From Pontiellaceae bacterium B12219 (GTDB taxonomy: Bacteria; Verrucomicrobiota; Kiritimatiellia; Kiritimatiellales; Pontiellaceae): a stretch of 64,000 bases of DNA. Every line of letters begins with the position of its first letter. Positions within the stretch are counted from its first letter, which is position 1. Made by a program: the position numbers and the translations under genes. This document shows, in pieces, positions 1-10,700 of this stretch. The notes under the pieces were generated by a model that was not told where the DNA came from, did no database searches, and saw only the letters and a program-made list of their open reading frames with translations. Location of the stretch: contig JARNMJ010000014.1 of assembly GCA_029432795.1 (NCBI GenBank), forward strand, positions 1 to 64,000, written 5' to 3'.

Positions 1-13
1 ATGCTATTCGTAC

Positions 14-28
14 TTCCATAAGTTGGAA
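14..28. repeat. 15-bp dispersed palindrome, copy 1
   Basis: TTCCATAAGTTGGAA, perfect 5-bp arms. It lies just beyond the stop of the truncated stalk protein. The core starts with T instead of the usual purine. Confidence 0.6.
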
Positions 29-49
29 ACATACCGCCTCCGGGCTCAT

Positions 50-562
50 TCATCCACGGGAAATCCCGTGGTGTTCTGTCTTCGACCGCATAAACACGTC
101 TGTATCCATCCCATAGGTACTGCCGTTCCGCCGTCGGTTGAAGTCGTAGAACGTACCCTCCAGATCACTGCCGATGCTCTGGGAGCTCCCAAGCAGGGTT
201 ACATCGTCAAGGTCGGGGATCAGGTCAACCCCGGCAAGACCTTCCGTAAACCCCTGTCCGACCCCGCTCATTTCCGGGAGCTGAATGTCCGGCATACTTG
301 CCCGCGTCACTTTGGTTACAATGCGGTTTGCCGATTTCGGTTTTTCCGATTTTCTAACCTTAACCTGGGGCTTTTTCAGCTTCATTTTCGGTCGGTCTAC
401 AGGCTTGGGCGGAACAAACTTTTTCTCTTCTTTCTGGGTAACTGAAAAGACGACCAGCAAGCCCGCAAGCATAAAAGCCCCGGCATGGATGAGCACACTG
501 ATTAACAAACCGCTCGGCCCGCCTCTAACCACACCTTTATCCCTTACTTTAGTCCTTGTCAC
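50..562 (-). CDS. TonB-stalk-like membrane protein, probably truncated
   Basis: About 170 residues: a short basic cytoplasmic N-terminus, one transmembrane helix (about residues 20-40), then a periplasmic Pro/Lys-rich stalk (KKFVPPKPVDRPKMKLKKP) like the TonB linker, then the motif MPDIQLPEMSG. It aligns closely with the first ~155 residues of the 627-residue protein at 31186-33069 but stops where that protein enters its PA14-like and SHD1 domains. The GTG start at 562 was chosen because it gives the same N-terminal length as the paralogue and has an AGGTGA Shine-Dalgarno; an upstream GTG at 571 is possible. Either a frameshift or recombination removed the C-terminus, or the protein is naturally short. 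Another minus-strand frame is open across the last ~110 bases to the window edge, so a single-base frameshift cannot be excluded. Confidence 0.65.
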   Translation of the reverse strand: MTRTKVRDKGVVRGGPSGLLISVLIHAGAFMLAGLLVVFSVTQKEEKKFVPPKPVDRPKMKLKKPQVKVRKSEKPKSANRIVTKVTRASMPDIQLPEMSGVGQGFTEGLAGVDLIPDLDDVTLLGSSQSIGSDLEGTFYDFNRRRNGSTYGMDTDVFMRSKTEHHGISRG

Positions 563-739
563 ACCGGTCACCTTTTTTTACATCAACAAAATTCACACAC
601 ATATCATCCACCACCAACCCTGACTGACAGCGATTCAACTGCTTAATAGTACGCTCAGGATCACGTCCTGCCATCGTATATTTGAAGGAGCCAACCCGTT
701 TAAATAAGCCGGGGTATCCGCCTACACAAGGAACAGGAA

Positions 740-3700
740 CTAGTTGCGGCGCAGGCGATAGAACATGACCTCATCAACCGGAAGAACGGGTTCCAGATGC
801 TCACTTTGGTTTTCAATACCGGCATGCGGCATCCAGCTGCTTCCGGTCAGGTTGGTACATACTTCCAGCATATATTCCGTATCGGGCAACAGCTCAAAAC
901 CGAGTCGGCACTGACCCGATACCACCTCAAAAGAGGAGATCGTCAAGTCCGGCTGCAACAGCAGATCCGTACCGGGCGATGGTATGCCATCTTTCCAGGA
1001 AGCCGGATCCGCAGCAGCATGCATATCCGATATGCGGTGGAGTGCATATCCAAGCCCATCAGCTGAAGGCATCCAGGGTTCCGACTCACTGAAAAAAAGT
1101 TCATCCACGATCACCCAGGAAATATTTTCATCCAACGCATCCGGTGCCAGCGGTTTTTCGAGAGTGATCCGCCCTTCTTTATTCGAAAGACGCCCTTCGA
1201 AAGGACCGAACATGACCGGCATACCGGTTAATCCGTAGGCATTCGTGAAGGCTTGCACCAACGTCGAATTCGTTGGACTGAACGACGTCAGCAGCATACG
1301 CCCGCCGGCAGCAAATGTGGTTGAATCCGGAAAATCGAAATCCACATCACCGCGCAGACGCCAGTTATCGACCACCTCGCCGTCCTCCACGGTCCAGAGC
1401 TCAACAGGAGCCGAAGAAGGATTGTAGAGTTCAATATATTCGAGGTTCCGGTTTTCGTTCGTTCCGCCAGGCTCTACCGGATGATACATGACCTCAGAAA
1501 TTACAGGCCTTGGAAGCCAGGCCGTGTTTTCAGCATCGCGGGTCGGCAGGGTCGGCACCCAATAATCTGAACCATCCGGCACCCGCCCGATCGTCACTCC
1601 ATTCTCCTGCCCTTTAAACTGCACCGCATCCACCACCCTTTCCGCTATTCCGCCGGGGGCATAGGTAAGCAGAACCTGCTCCCCCGCTTTGTTAATACCG
1701 AAACCGGCATTAACCGGAGCGTGAAATCCGGTAATTTCATCGAAAGATAAACAGGTGCCGGGAGCCATAACGGGGCTTGCCGGTATGCCCCATTTCAGAA
1801 GGTTGGCCGGATCATCACTCAGATAATAATCCGCGAGCGATACCGACGTTGTTCCGGCATTGAATAACTCGATCCAATCATTGGAATCGTAGTCCGGATA
1901 GGAAGGATGACTGAGGTCGGTATGGCCGGCTATTTCATTGATCCGGATCGATGCAGCACCAACGCCGGGCTCGTCCGCCCCCGGAGATCCATCAACCGCT
2001 TCGCCGGCAACCCAATGCCCACCGTAGCTCAGGTTTTCAGCATCGGGATCGCTCAACACCAGTGAATGCCCGGCCCCGGCAGCAGCAAACGGCCAGTCGC
2101 GGCCGGCGCCATACGTGATCTCCCACGTATCTCCGCAAGGCGAATGCATCTGTATCTGTTCACCATCGCCGGAAAGCTGCCCGATAAATTCGCCCGCAAT
2201 ACGTGATTCAAGCCCGGGGTAACGGGCAAGGAAAGCCGGACGGTCCCGAACCACGACCGCATATTCTCCCGGGAGCAGGGTCAGCAGTTCATGATCCGAA
2301 AAATCAAACCGAATCCCTTCCGAAAACATCAACCCCGTTAAACCGACCGGGTCCGAACCGGCATTGCAGAGTTCAATAAACTGATAATCTGCCGCATCAC
2401 TGCTCTCACCGGATTCTCCGGCATCCGGTATACGGGGTGAATGCATAATTTCGCTGATGATCAACGAAGGGGCCGATGTGCAGAATTCGTTTTCTGTCAA
2501 TGCACTCCAGGTTACACCGTCAAAACAACGCGCTTTAATTTTCGACGAATAACTCAGCACAATTTCCTGATCGTACAATGCCCCCTGTATGGCTCCTGTT
2601 CCATATTCGCGCGGATCACTGCCATCCGTTGTATAGTAGATATCGGCCGGACCACTCAGCTCCACCGCAACAAATCCGTTAAAACAGCTTTCAGTCGTGT
2701 CAAATTCAGGCGCCGCCAGATCGGGATAAAGTCCCATAGCCGAATACTGACTCAATAATGCGGCCGTGCGCGCGGGCAGAATCGTATTCAGAATATGGGT
2801 CTGCTCCGGCAGGTAGTGGTCATTCACGGTATAGGGCACATTGGTTGTTCGCCAATCGCCCCAACGGGCCGATTCAGCCACAACCACTTCATCAAGCACA
2901 TTGCTGATTTCGTTCCAAAGATTGGACGTGCTGGAAGGCGTGAGGGCTCCATCATTAAACAAGTGTTTATGCAGACGGTCCCCAAACATGACCCGGAACT
3001 CTTCGTTGGTACGCGCATGGTGAAACAGGTCGGTAGGTTTACCCGGATTATGTGTTTCAGTTGTATTGCCCGATGCCGATGTCAGCGATTGCTCAGCGTC
3101 CCAGCAGAAAAATTTATATCCCTCGCCTGCCCGGCGACGGCGTGCGGCATACCAGTTTTTATGATCCCAATCCCCATTCCCGATAAAATGATTAATGATC
3201 ATATAATCCGCGAGATTTTCCACATCGCAGTATTGCCTGAACGCCTCATAATCGACCAAATCCGAAAGACCATTGGTCGCGATGGACACCATGGCATCCC
3301 AGGCCATATTATCGCCATCGGTGAAGGGTGTCGTCCCGGAGTTGGTGGCATCCCATTCATCTTTATCTCCACCCAGATGATCCGAAGCAAAGGAGGCCTC
3401 CGGTCGCTCACTGGGATTATAAATCCCCCAGTACAGTCCGTTCAGATAGAGATGGACATAGGTTCCGCGCGATGCCGGCTGTCCCATGGCGGCATGAGCC
3501 CGACGGGTAAACTGATCGCGTGTATACTGCGCCCGGTTGCGTTGGGCCGCAGTTGAATGAATCCAGCTGTTGTTATAGCCCGCACGGAGAATAATCGAAT
3601 CGAAAGAGTCCACCGGACTGTCTTCGAACAGATCATAATTCAGCTTCGTCGGCCCGTAGACCTCCTTAAACAACAGCCGGAAGGAATGCTTGGCCGACCG

Positions 3701-5374
3701 TGAAGCAATACGGCTGGCCCCGCCCTGAATACGCAATCCGCAATTAACCTGAAAGCCCTTGGAACCATCCGGATAGATCAGCTCCGCAGAAGCGGGCCGC
3801 TCCCAGGCCACACCTTCTCTGGTGCTGTTGTCATAAATGCCGGAACTCCCGAAAAGGTGCTCCTGATCGGTCACAATCGAAAGTGTAGGCAACCGCGTCA
3901 GGACATCCGGAAATGCTGCGGCATATTCCGGATGGGTCACGATGTCGGGATCCATCTCATAGTCTTTATAATCCCCCGCCCACATCGTCGGCCAGCCCGC
4001 GGGTTGCTCCGGCTGCTGAATAACATCCGCCGGGAAAATATAGGTCTGCGTATCCACATCCGATGAAGCCCAGCCCGTGCGATAGGCCATTGCGCGCAGT
4101 ACGGTCGTTCCAGCAATTATAACCGGACCTGAATATACGGAACCCGAAACCTCCGTCGGCGCAGAACCATCCAGCGTATACCGAATTGTTGAGCCCGGTG
4201 TTGCACAACTGATGGTCACCTCAAACGCATTGGAATAGAATCCACGATCCACACTGAAGGAAGTATCTTTCACAAAATCGACCGAACGCTCTGCATTCGC
4301 CGCACCCGGCGTCGGAACAGAAAAATAGCCGGTTTCCAACGTCTGGAACCCGTCAGTCAGCACCCCTTCGATCAATGTCTGCATGAGCAGATCAACACTG
4401 CCCGTGCCTGCATTCAACCCCTGTATGGCGAGCACATTCGTTCCTGCCGAGAGATAGGCTTGCGGATCGGTGCTGCTGAAAACCGGCCCCATGGTTACTG
4501 CCAACGATTCGTTGCGCCCCGATTGTGCCCGTGCATTCCAGGAGAGGGTTTCGGCCGTTTCACCGGAACCCAGATTATCGTTCATGATCGGCATACCGTT
4601 CAGGTAGAGCGAAACCCCGTCTTCATAGCGCATACTGATGGTGAATTCATCGAGGTCTGCGGGATCATCCACCACGAAGGGTATACGGATGTAAATCGAA
4701 GCCATATTTCCATACATCTCCGTTTCCACATCGGTATTATTATATTCATCATACGTCGGAGTGCCGCCCCGGTCATAGCCGATCGGGGTCAGGCCACTGC
4801 TCCAGGCCCTGTCATCAAAGGTCGGAGTCGTGCGCCAGAACGTTCCAATGTCTGTAACCGGCACATGATAACGGCAAAGCGTCTGGGAATCTGAAAGCGT
4901 AACCTGATTTCCATTGCCGGAAAAAATAAGACCGTAAGAGAAATCGGATTTCTGATCCGGGAACATGGGATTGAATTCATGCTCGACCGTAGTGCCGTCC
5001 GGCCGAACCAGCGCCAGGTATTCCCCATCGCCATCCAACTTGAAATTGGTGTGCAGTTCACCGTTCTGCACGGTGTCGCGGTTCGAAGCCCAGACCACCA
5101 GATACTGTTTCGAACCTAATGAGGTTGGGGGAAATACCCATTTGGATAACTCGGTCGGAGAATCCGTTAAATGCCATCCCGTTAAATCAATGGATGAAGA
5201 AGTATCGTTGTAAATCTCGACCCAGTCTTCAGCCTCACCAAACGCATTGGTCAGGGTTGATGCGTTGCTCGCCATGAATTCGCTGATGAACACATCCGTC
5301 GCGTGTGTGATTCCCGCAACAGCGCTCAACACAGCGACCAGTTCAGCTGTAAGTTTCTTCCCTCTATTCCTCAT
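740..5374 (-). CDS. Secreted CotH-kinase / lamin-tail domain protein
   Basis: Very large (about 1544 residues) exported protein. Order: signal peptide ending near THA; lamin-tail domain (about 25-130, ISEFMASN...DWVEIYN); a beta-sandwich region; a chitobiase-type beta domain (about 385-470, GSTIRYTLDGSAPT); a CotH-kinase-like domain (about 490-850, SFRLLFKEVYG and YLNGLYWGIYNPSERP); then another chitobiase-type segment and three more lamin-tail domains (ISEIMHSP, INEIAGH, ISEVMYHP). The C-terminal ~70 residues match the short beta domain ending in FYRLRRN that recurs in the window's secreted proteins. The start at 5374 has GGAGGAG 12 nt upstream, whereas the longer frame from 5443 has none and would add a charged leader. 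CotH domains are atypical protein kinases; whether this one is active is unknown. It has its own promoter with the shared operator (5417-5460). Confidence 0.85.
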   Translation of the reverse strand: MRNRGKKLTAELVAVLSAVAGITHATDVFISEFMASNASTLTNAFGEAEDWVEIYNDTSSSIDLTGWHLTDSPTELSKWVFPPTSLGSKQYLVVWASNRDTVQNGELHTNFKLDGDGEYLALVRPDGTTVEHEFNPMFPDQKSDFSYGLIFSGNGNQVTLSDSQTLCRYHVPVTDIGTFWRTTPTFDDRAWSSGLTPIGYDRGGTPTYDEYNNTDVETEMYGNMASIYIRIPFVVDDPADLDEFTISMRYEDGVSLYLNGMPIMNDNLGSGETAETLSWNARAQSGRNESLAVTMGPVFSSTDPQAYLSAGTNVLAIQGLNAGTGSVDLLMQTLIEGVLTDGFQTLETGYFSVPTPGAANAERSVDFVKDTSFSVDRGFYSNAFEVTISCATPGSTIRYTLDGSAPTEVSGSVYSGPVIIAGTTVLRAMAYRTGWASSDVDTQTYIFPADVIQQPEQPAGWPTMWAGDYKDYEMDPDIVTHPEYAAAFPDVLTRLPTLSIVTDQEHLFGSSGIYDNSTREGVAWERPASAELIYPDGSKGFQVNCGLRIQGGASRIASRSAKHSFRLLFKEVYGPTKLNYDLFEDSPVDSFDSIILRAGYNNSWIHSTAAQRNRAQYTRDQFTRRAHAAMGQPASRGTYVHLYLNGLYWGIYNPSERPEASFASDHLGGDKDEWDATNSGTTPFTDGDNMAWDAMVSIATNGLSDLVDYEAFRQYCDVENLADYMIINHFIGNGDWDHKNWYAARRRRAGEGYKFFCWDAEQSLTSASGNTTETHNPGKPTDLFHHARTNEEFRVMFGDRLHKHLFNDGALTPSSTSNLWNEISNVLDEVVVAESARWGDWRTTNVPYTVNDHYLPEQTHILNTILPARTAALLSQYSAMGLYPDLAAPEFDTTESCFNGFVAVELSGPADIYYTTDGSDPREYGTGAIQGALYDQEIVLSYSSKIKARCFDGVTWSALTENEFCTSAPSLIISEIMHSPRIPDAGESGESSDAADYQFIELCNAGSDPVGLTGLMFSEGIRFDFSDHELLTLLPGEYAVVVRDRPAFLARYPGLESRIAGEFIGQLSGDGEQIQMHSPCGDTWEITYGAGRDWPFAAAGAGHSLVLSDPDAENLSYGGHWVAGEAVDGSPGADEPGVGAASIRINEIAGHTDLSHPSYPDYDSNDWIELFNAGTTSVSLADYYLSDDPANLLKWGIPASPVMAPGTCLSFDEITGFHAPVNAGFGINKAGEQVLLTYAPGGIAERVVDAVQFKGQENGVTIGRVPDGSDYWVPTLPTRDAENTAWLPRPVISEVMYHPVEPGGTNENRNLEYIELYNPSSAPVELWTVEDGEVVDNWRLRGDVDFDFPDSTTFAAGGRMLLTSFSPTNSTLVQAFTNAYGLTGMPVMFGPFEGRLSNKEGRITLEKPLAPDALDENISWVIVDELFFSESEPWMPSADGLGYALHRISDMHAAADPASWKDGIPSPGTDLLLQPDLTISSFEVVSGQCRLGFELLPDTEYMLEVCTNLTGSSWMPHAGIENQSEHLEPVLPVDEVMFYRLRRN
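1501..1515. repeat. Near-match to the dispersed palindrome
   Basis: TTACAGGCCTTGGAA, one arm base off the consensus, inside the CotH gene. Listed as a likely decayed or nascent copy. Confidence 0.3.
4334..4348. repeat. 15-bp dispersed palindrome, copy 2
   Basis: TTCCAACGTCTGGAA inside the CotH gene; in the coding frame it specifies FQTLE. Confidence 0.7.
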
Positions 5375-5416
5375 ACCGATGATGATTCTCCTCCAGAAAC
5401 CCGATTTGCGGTATTT

Positions 5417-5460
5417 AAGATAACTTAAATACAACGAAATCATATCATCTATTTAGAGGA
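5417..5460 (-). promoter_or_regulatory. Promoter of the CotH gene with shared operator
   Basis: Inverted repeat TCATCTATTTAGAGGA at 5445-5460 (one arm base off TCCT-N8-AGGA). Its centre is exactly 33 bp from the centre of a TATCTT -10 hexamer (5417-5422, minus strand). The predicted start of transcription is near 5410, giving a 5' leader of about 36 nt. There is no recognisable -35 box. The same geometry recurs at five other promoters in the window. Confidence 0.6.
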
Positions 5461-5557
5461 GCTAATCTTTAGCCCTGAAAGAGATATACGGTTCAGCCGA
5501 ACTCTTCATACAAGCCCGGGCATACACACCCGTGCCCTCCACCTTCAATCAACAGTC

Positions 5558-5589
5558 TGAGATCCCATACGTTAACGTATGGGATCTCA
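5558..5589. repeat. 32-bp perfect palindrome
   Basis: Left arm TGAGATCCCATACGTT is followed directly by its exact reverse complement, with no loop. It lies between the stop of the CBM gene (5634) and the promoter of the CotH gene. There is no T-run on either strand, so a classical terminator is doubtful. It could be a cruciform, an RNA processing hairpin or a protein-binding site. Confidence 0.75.
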
Positions 5590-5633
5590 CAACAACACCA
5601 TCCCGGAGAATGATTCGCTCCAAACTCTGTGGG

Positions 5634-7745
5634 CTATTTTGATAATTCGATATCGAGTTTCAGGAACCGGTTCACAGTTCCAAGGGTTGGAACCGTATTG
5701 GTGACACTTTCGAACTCAGCATCGAGGACTGCGGTACCGACCTCGACCACACCGCTGTTCGTCCAGGCCGGATTGATCAAGTTATCCGAGGAATTAACGG
5801 TATACGTCAATCCACGTTCAGCTGCATCAATGCGGCGATTGTACTGAATCGCAAAATCACTGCCGGAGATACCATGGCCGGGATACACCCCGTCATTTCC
5901 AAGGGTTGGAACACCGCCGAGGGCATATTCGGAAAGGTTGTTCAGTCCATCCAGATCGGGATCAGCAAACAGGTCGGCATCGGTTCCGCTCAGCCCCGGG
6001 TAGTTTGTCATCCAAAGATAATACGCATCGAGCGTTCCATTATCGGTATATACCTGCCGGATCTCCTCCTCTGCGGCCGTGGCGTCCGCCGTTGCATAGA
6101 GGACAACCTGCCCGCCGGCCAGCAGACCGCGCGAAGCCAGACTGGACCAGTCGAGCGTCAGAACACTGCCATTGTCTGAAATCTCCGCATATTCATCAAG
6201 CGCCTGATATTCAAATGAAACGGTATAAGGAATTTCCAATCGGATACTGAGCGAGGGATCCACACGCGGCACACCATCCATTCCGATCAGCCGCAGAGCA
6301 ATGTGGTGATCATATTCATCCATACGAAAGTAGAACCGGGCATAATCCAACGATTCCTCAGAAACCTCCACCACGGAACCGTTCTCTTCGGCTGAAAACT
6401 GTTCCAGGGCATCTATGCCGTACCCGTCAAAAATCCTTAAAATCACACTGGAATCTCCATCCGAATAGGTTCCGATATGCTCGGCACCGTTCAAAACGAG
6501 GCTGGAGATGGTGCCATCAGACTTCCAATCCATGGAAACACCGACCGGGGCAACTGCCGTCGCCAGATTATAACCATCGATACGGGCACCTTCCCCCCCT
6601 TCTGCAAAACCGCTGATCTCCAATCGGTCACCTACGCGCAAATACACATTTTTCACGGTCCGTTCCATCCGATTCACGGAAAGAGCCTCCGAACTTCCGA
6701 GCATCCGGTCCGCCAGCCAGGCATCCACCAACCGGTCATTCAAATAAATCTTAAATGCAGCCTCACCGTCTGTTTCATCAAAATAACCAACGGTCAGATC
6801 ATAGTACCCCGGCAGCATTTCGGTGAGTATTTCAGAAACGGATCCGGCAGCACCCTGCAGCACCACCAGTTCTCCGCCCGATGCCGCGCTGTTGGTTTCA
6901 ACCGCATACCCATCGAGTACCATATTTTCCGCTTCAAAACCGAACGTAATTATCTTTGCGATATGAATGTAATCGACATCCAGCTCAGTCGTACCTTCAG
7001 AATCCCGTAATTCAATGGTGTTGAGACCGTCAAGAAGTACGGACTCCACCGCCACCTCCTCCCAGCTTGTCGAAACCGAATTCACCGTGCCGACCTGATT
7101 GCTGTTCACAAACACACCCATCGTGCGGTCACCGCTCGGAACTTTAACTCCGAAAGACAAAATGTAATCCCCGCCCGCAGCATCCACGTTCCATGTCACA
7201 TTAAAGTTTTCATTTCCATCGAGGTATTCACCCCCGGACGCTGCGGCATTCGTTTTAACACCGCCATTCAGGTAGACCGCATCCTCAGCTTCAAAGCTGA
7301 AGGTGGTCACGTCGGAAATGAATACATAATCCACATCCGGCTCGGCCGTACCTTCCGTATCCCGAAGCTCAAGCGTATTAATCCCGTCCACCATGGCCGC
7401 CTCAACCGTGATCTCCTCCCAGACAGTGGATATACTCGAAACCACCCCGACCTGAGTCCCATTCACAAAGACCCCCATCGATCGTGTTCCGGCACCGGTA
7501 CTGGGCACCGACAGACTGAACGTCAGCAGTTTGGCTCCGGCGTGTGTATCAATATTCCAGGTCAGATTAAAACTCCCGTTTCCGTCCACATAACTTCCGC
7601 CCGATGCGGAAGCGTCAGCACTTATACTGCCGTGCGCAATCACCGCATCCTCAGCTTCATGAAAGGCGGCCTCTGCGGTCGAGGCCATGAACAGAGCAAA
7701 AACCGTAACCACTCCGAATACGTTTATGTTTTTCAATGCAATCAT
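5634..7745 (-). CDS. Secreted triple-CBM protein with unknown module (locus 1)
   Basis: 703 residues with a signal peptide ending AEAA. Three tandem carbohydrate-binding-like beta-sandwiches (CBM6/35 style) follow: about 28-150, 151-272 (both with EAEDAV and DVDYxxI) and 275-400 (EAENMV). Next is a ~170-residue module of unknown family (about 405-570) containing RIFDGYG and FRMDEYDHHIALRLIG. The same module occurs in the proteins at 15915, 7757 and 18540. The C-terminus has a YALGG linker and the common beta domain. The start has GAGGAAAA 5 nt upstream. Only 11 bp separate it from the upstream glycosidase-like gene, so it is the second gene of that operon. No catalytic residues are recognisable; it probably binds a polysaccharide at the cell surface. 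Confidence 0.8.
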   Translation of the reverse strand: MIALKNINVFGVVTVFALFMASTAEAAFHEAEDAVIAHGSISADASASGGSYVDGNGSFNLTWNIDTHAGAKLLTFSLSVPSTGAGTRSMGVFVNGTQVGVVSSISTVWEEITVEAAMVDGINTLELRDTEGTAEPDVDYVFISDVTTFSFEAEDAVYLNGGVKTNAAASGGEYLDGNENFNVTWNVDAAGGDYILSFGVKVPSGDRTMGVFVNSNQVGTVNSVSTSWEEVAVESVLLDGLNTIELRDSEGTTELDVDYIHIAKIITFGFEAENMVLDGYAVETNSAASGGELVVLQGAAGSVSEILTEMLPGYYDLTVGYFDETDGEAAFKIYLNDRLVDAWLADRMLGSSEALSVNRMERTVKNVYLRVGDRLEISGFAEGGEGARIDGYNLATAVAPVGVSMDWKSDGTISSLVLNGAEHIGTYSDGDSSVILRIFDGYGIDALEQFSAEENGSVVEVSEESLDYARFYFRMDEYDHHIALRLIGMDGVPRVDPSLSIRLEIPYTVSFEYQALDEYAEISDNGSVLTLDWSSLASRGLLAGGQVVLYATADATAAEEEIRQVYTDNGTLDAYYLWMTNYPGLSGTDADLFADPDLDGLNNLSEYALGGVPTLGNDGVYPGHGISGSDFAIQYNRRIDAAERGLTYTVNSSDNLINPAWTNSGVVEVGTAVLDAEFESVTNTVPTLGTVNRFLKLDIELSK
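5678..5692. repeat. 15-bp dispersed palindrome, copy 3
   Basis: TTCCAAGGGTTGGAA inside the CBM gene; coding frame gives VPTLG. The 15-mer is identical to the one at 5897. Confidence 0.7.
5897..5911. repeat. 15-bp dispersed palindrome, copy 4
   Basis: TTCCAAGGGTTGGAA, second identical copy 219 bp away in the same gene and frame (VPTLG). Confidence 0.7.
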
Positions 7746-7756
7746 TGTTTTTCCTC

Positions 7757-10700
7757 TTAAAGATTATCGTTGGTTTTGAGCACATATTCAGGACCAAGCA
7801 CGATAAACTGAGTCTCCAGCATTGCACTGCCCCCGCCACTCACCGTCACGGCATTCGCACCGCCCGCGACCGAGAAAGACGTGTTCACAACCGGCAGAGT
7901 ACCGAGCAGGTTCCAGTTGTTGTCATAGTGCTGTGCCGTGGAACCACCGTAATATTCCAGATATTCCCCCGGGCCAACGGTGCCTGTAACCGCCAGCGAT
8001 CCACCACTGCCCAGCGATATCGTCGGGTTACTGAGCGAAGCACTGCCTTCATGATCTACACGGATCACAAAATTCAGAGCCTGCGCTGCTTCAGGATTAT
8101 TGAGTGTCAGCGTGGTTCCGGCAGTAATCGTCTGCTTACGGGCATGCGTTCCTTTTTCCTGTTCAATATAAAAGGGAAGATCGGATCCGTCGGTCCGGCC
8201 CATCACATGATGCGGGGTCCAGACATATTTTCCCAGGGCATTGGTACTCAACACCAGGGCTTCTTCGCTCTCATAATGCCCCCCGTTCTTCCACATGAAA
8301 GAATCGACATAGGCCACATCGTCGTCATGAAACATCGGAGCCAGTTTAATCCAGTCGCCAAACAAACTATTCATTTCATCAAAAAGACCATGATCCTCCA
8401 TGACCTGCCGGGAAATTCCCCGGCCGCTCATCGGCACCATGAAAAACGGGCGGAATCCATTCACCATAATGCTTTCATGCACATGGAAATGGGTGTCCAG
8501 CCGGCTGGTTGCCAGATAAGAGCTGTGCAGTTCATCCGTGCGGATATCAATGTTCATCGCAAAATAGCTCAGCGAAAGATCGTCCCGGATACCGCTGAAG
8601 TCCTGCTCAAAATTGGCGGCAATACTTTTACCGACCCGAGACGAAGAGCCCGGAACGGTCATTTGGCTGTAGTAAAAATTCAGCAGTTCCCGTTCAATCC
8701 AGGGCAAGGTGCGGTGAATCTCCGGCCCGTCGAAATGCATGTGGCCCAGTTCGAGGTTATTCGCCATCCGAGTATATTCCAGCACCATTTCCTCCATCAG
8801 GCTGTTGGTCTGGCCCAGATCATATTCGGGAATATAGTTCTGACCGTAGGAGCAGAAGAGTCCGACCGTTTCCTCTCCCGCACCATGTGAAAATGCATCC
8901 GTGCCCTCAAAACCGCGCGTGCAGTCCTCCAGCACCCATACACCCTCTTCTGTACGGCTGATCCGGCCGGCCCGCACAATCTCTTCGCCGATCCGGAAAT
9001 AGTTATAAAATGAGATCCCGTGCGCATGGGCAATGCCCTGCCCCAACAGCGGAGGCACTGTGCCGGGCTCCGGACGGAAAAGCAGACGGGTTTCAGTGCT
9101 ATCCACCGCGTTCTCCAGCGTACCACGACCCCAGCTTGCCAACCGGCGGTCCACCGTGCCTACCACATAATCCGGATCGTGTTTTCCGATGCCGAAACTG
9201 ACCATATGCAGCCGCAGCTTCACCCCTTGTGCGGCAAGATAATCCGCATAGGCTTTCAGATCGCTTTCACCATTAGGAAATACATCCGTATTCACATGGG
9301 TCTGTCCGTTATATTTCGGCCAGTATTCGCCGCGCCAGGTACGGCAATGCAGATATACCCGCTTCGCATTGTTCGGGAAAACGATGGTATCAGTCAGGCT
9401 GTAGAGCTCCGCCTCGGAATCCGCTTCAAGAATCACCTCATTGAGATCCACAATATTGGTGCGATAGTGTTCGACCCAGTTCAAAACATCCGTTTCGGTC
9501 CAGGTTGTGAACCCTGCCGGATGCGGCAGGTTTTCATTGGCCCAGATGGATGCCAGACAGTTGTCGAGCTCAGCACCGTCGAGCGCTCCGTCATAAATCG
9601 CCACACCACCCCGTTTGCCGTCCAGCGTCTGCCCCCAAAGATACTGCCAGCGGAAATAGACCGGATCGCTGCCGGTGGAGTAGATGACATCATCCAGATC
9701 TTTAAAACCGATGGACGCATTGCTGTAGAGTTTCAGATAAAATCCATAGGCCTGCAGCTCCTCTTCAGGAATCCCTTCAACATTAATCAGATGAATCGAA
9801 ACATACCGGTCATACGCATCAATGCGCACTGTGAAGCGCGGCAGCCCACCGGATTCCGAAATCGTCAGCGTGTCCCCGGCAGTAACAACATGTTCCATTT
9901 TAGTGGAAGAATAGTTCTTCCCGTCAAAGTGGCGGAGATAAAACCCGTCGGATGAATGCGTATCAAGCCGGTCGACCCCGTTAAGGATCAGTGTTGCGGG
10001 TTCTCCATTGAAGTCAAAGGTGAGCTCTGAATTTACGGTTCCGTTTAAGACCGTAATCGAACCGGCGGAAGCAAGGCCGTTTTCCAGGGCCGACACATCG
10101 ATTCCCAGCGCAGTAATCAGATCTGATGCCGTGTATATTCCCGCATCCAATGCTGTTCCCCGAATGGTGGCTGCATTAAAGGTCAGAGCATGCTCCAGCG
10201 ATAAAACACCCTGGCAATCCAGCGTACTTGAAGAACTGGAAAAATCACCGGCAAACGCAAGTGTTCCTGATGCCCCGACATCAAAACTGCCGGTGCCGAA
10301 GCCCCTCCCCTCCAAACGACCGCCCTGCACATCCCACAGACCGAAAAACGCATTTAAAGCATCTGTAATGCGAACGGTGCCGTCCGTAATTTGAAAAGAG
10401 GTAATCGAATTACCCGATAGCAGTTGTGAATTCAGTTCCACTGTTCTGTTGGAAAAGCCGTCATTGCTCAGATGAATGCTCCCTGACCCCGTCAGGGTAC
10501 CGCCGACCGTAGCTGTACCGCCTCCTCCGTTTATAATTGAGGTGCCGTCTTCCATAATGAGATTCACTGAAATGGTGCTGCTTCCATTCTTGAGTTTAAA
10601 CTCAGACGAATCCCGGATCGTGAGCGAATCACCGCCAAACATTCCGCCGGATGTCGGGGTGCGCGTGTCTCCTCCGGTATCATTGATGTAAATATTTCCA

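Noticed and set aside
5558-5589. Calling the 32-bp palindrome a rho-independent terminator
   Set aside because: No T-run follows on either strand and there is no loop; recorded as a palindrome of unknown role instead.
6523-6537. TTCCAATCCATGGAA as another dispersed palindrome
   Set aside because: Arms fit but the core lacks R-N3-Y, and the paralogous position in 15915 (17458-17472) has a similar sequence because both encode Met-x-Trp. Protein-driven coincidence is likelier.
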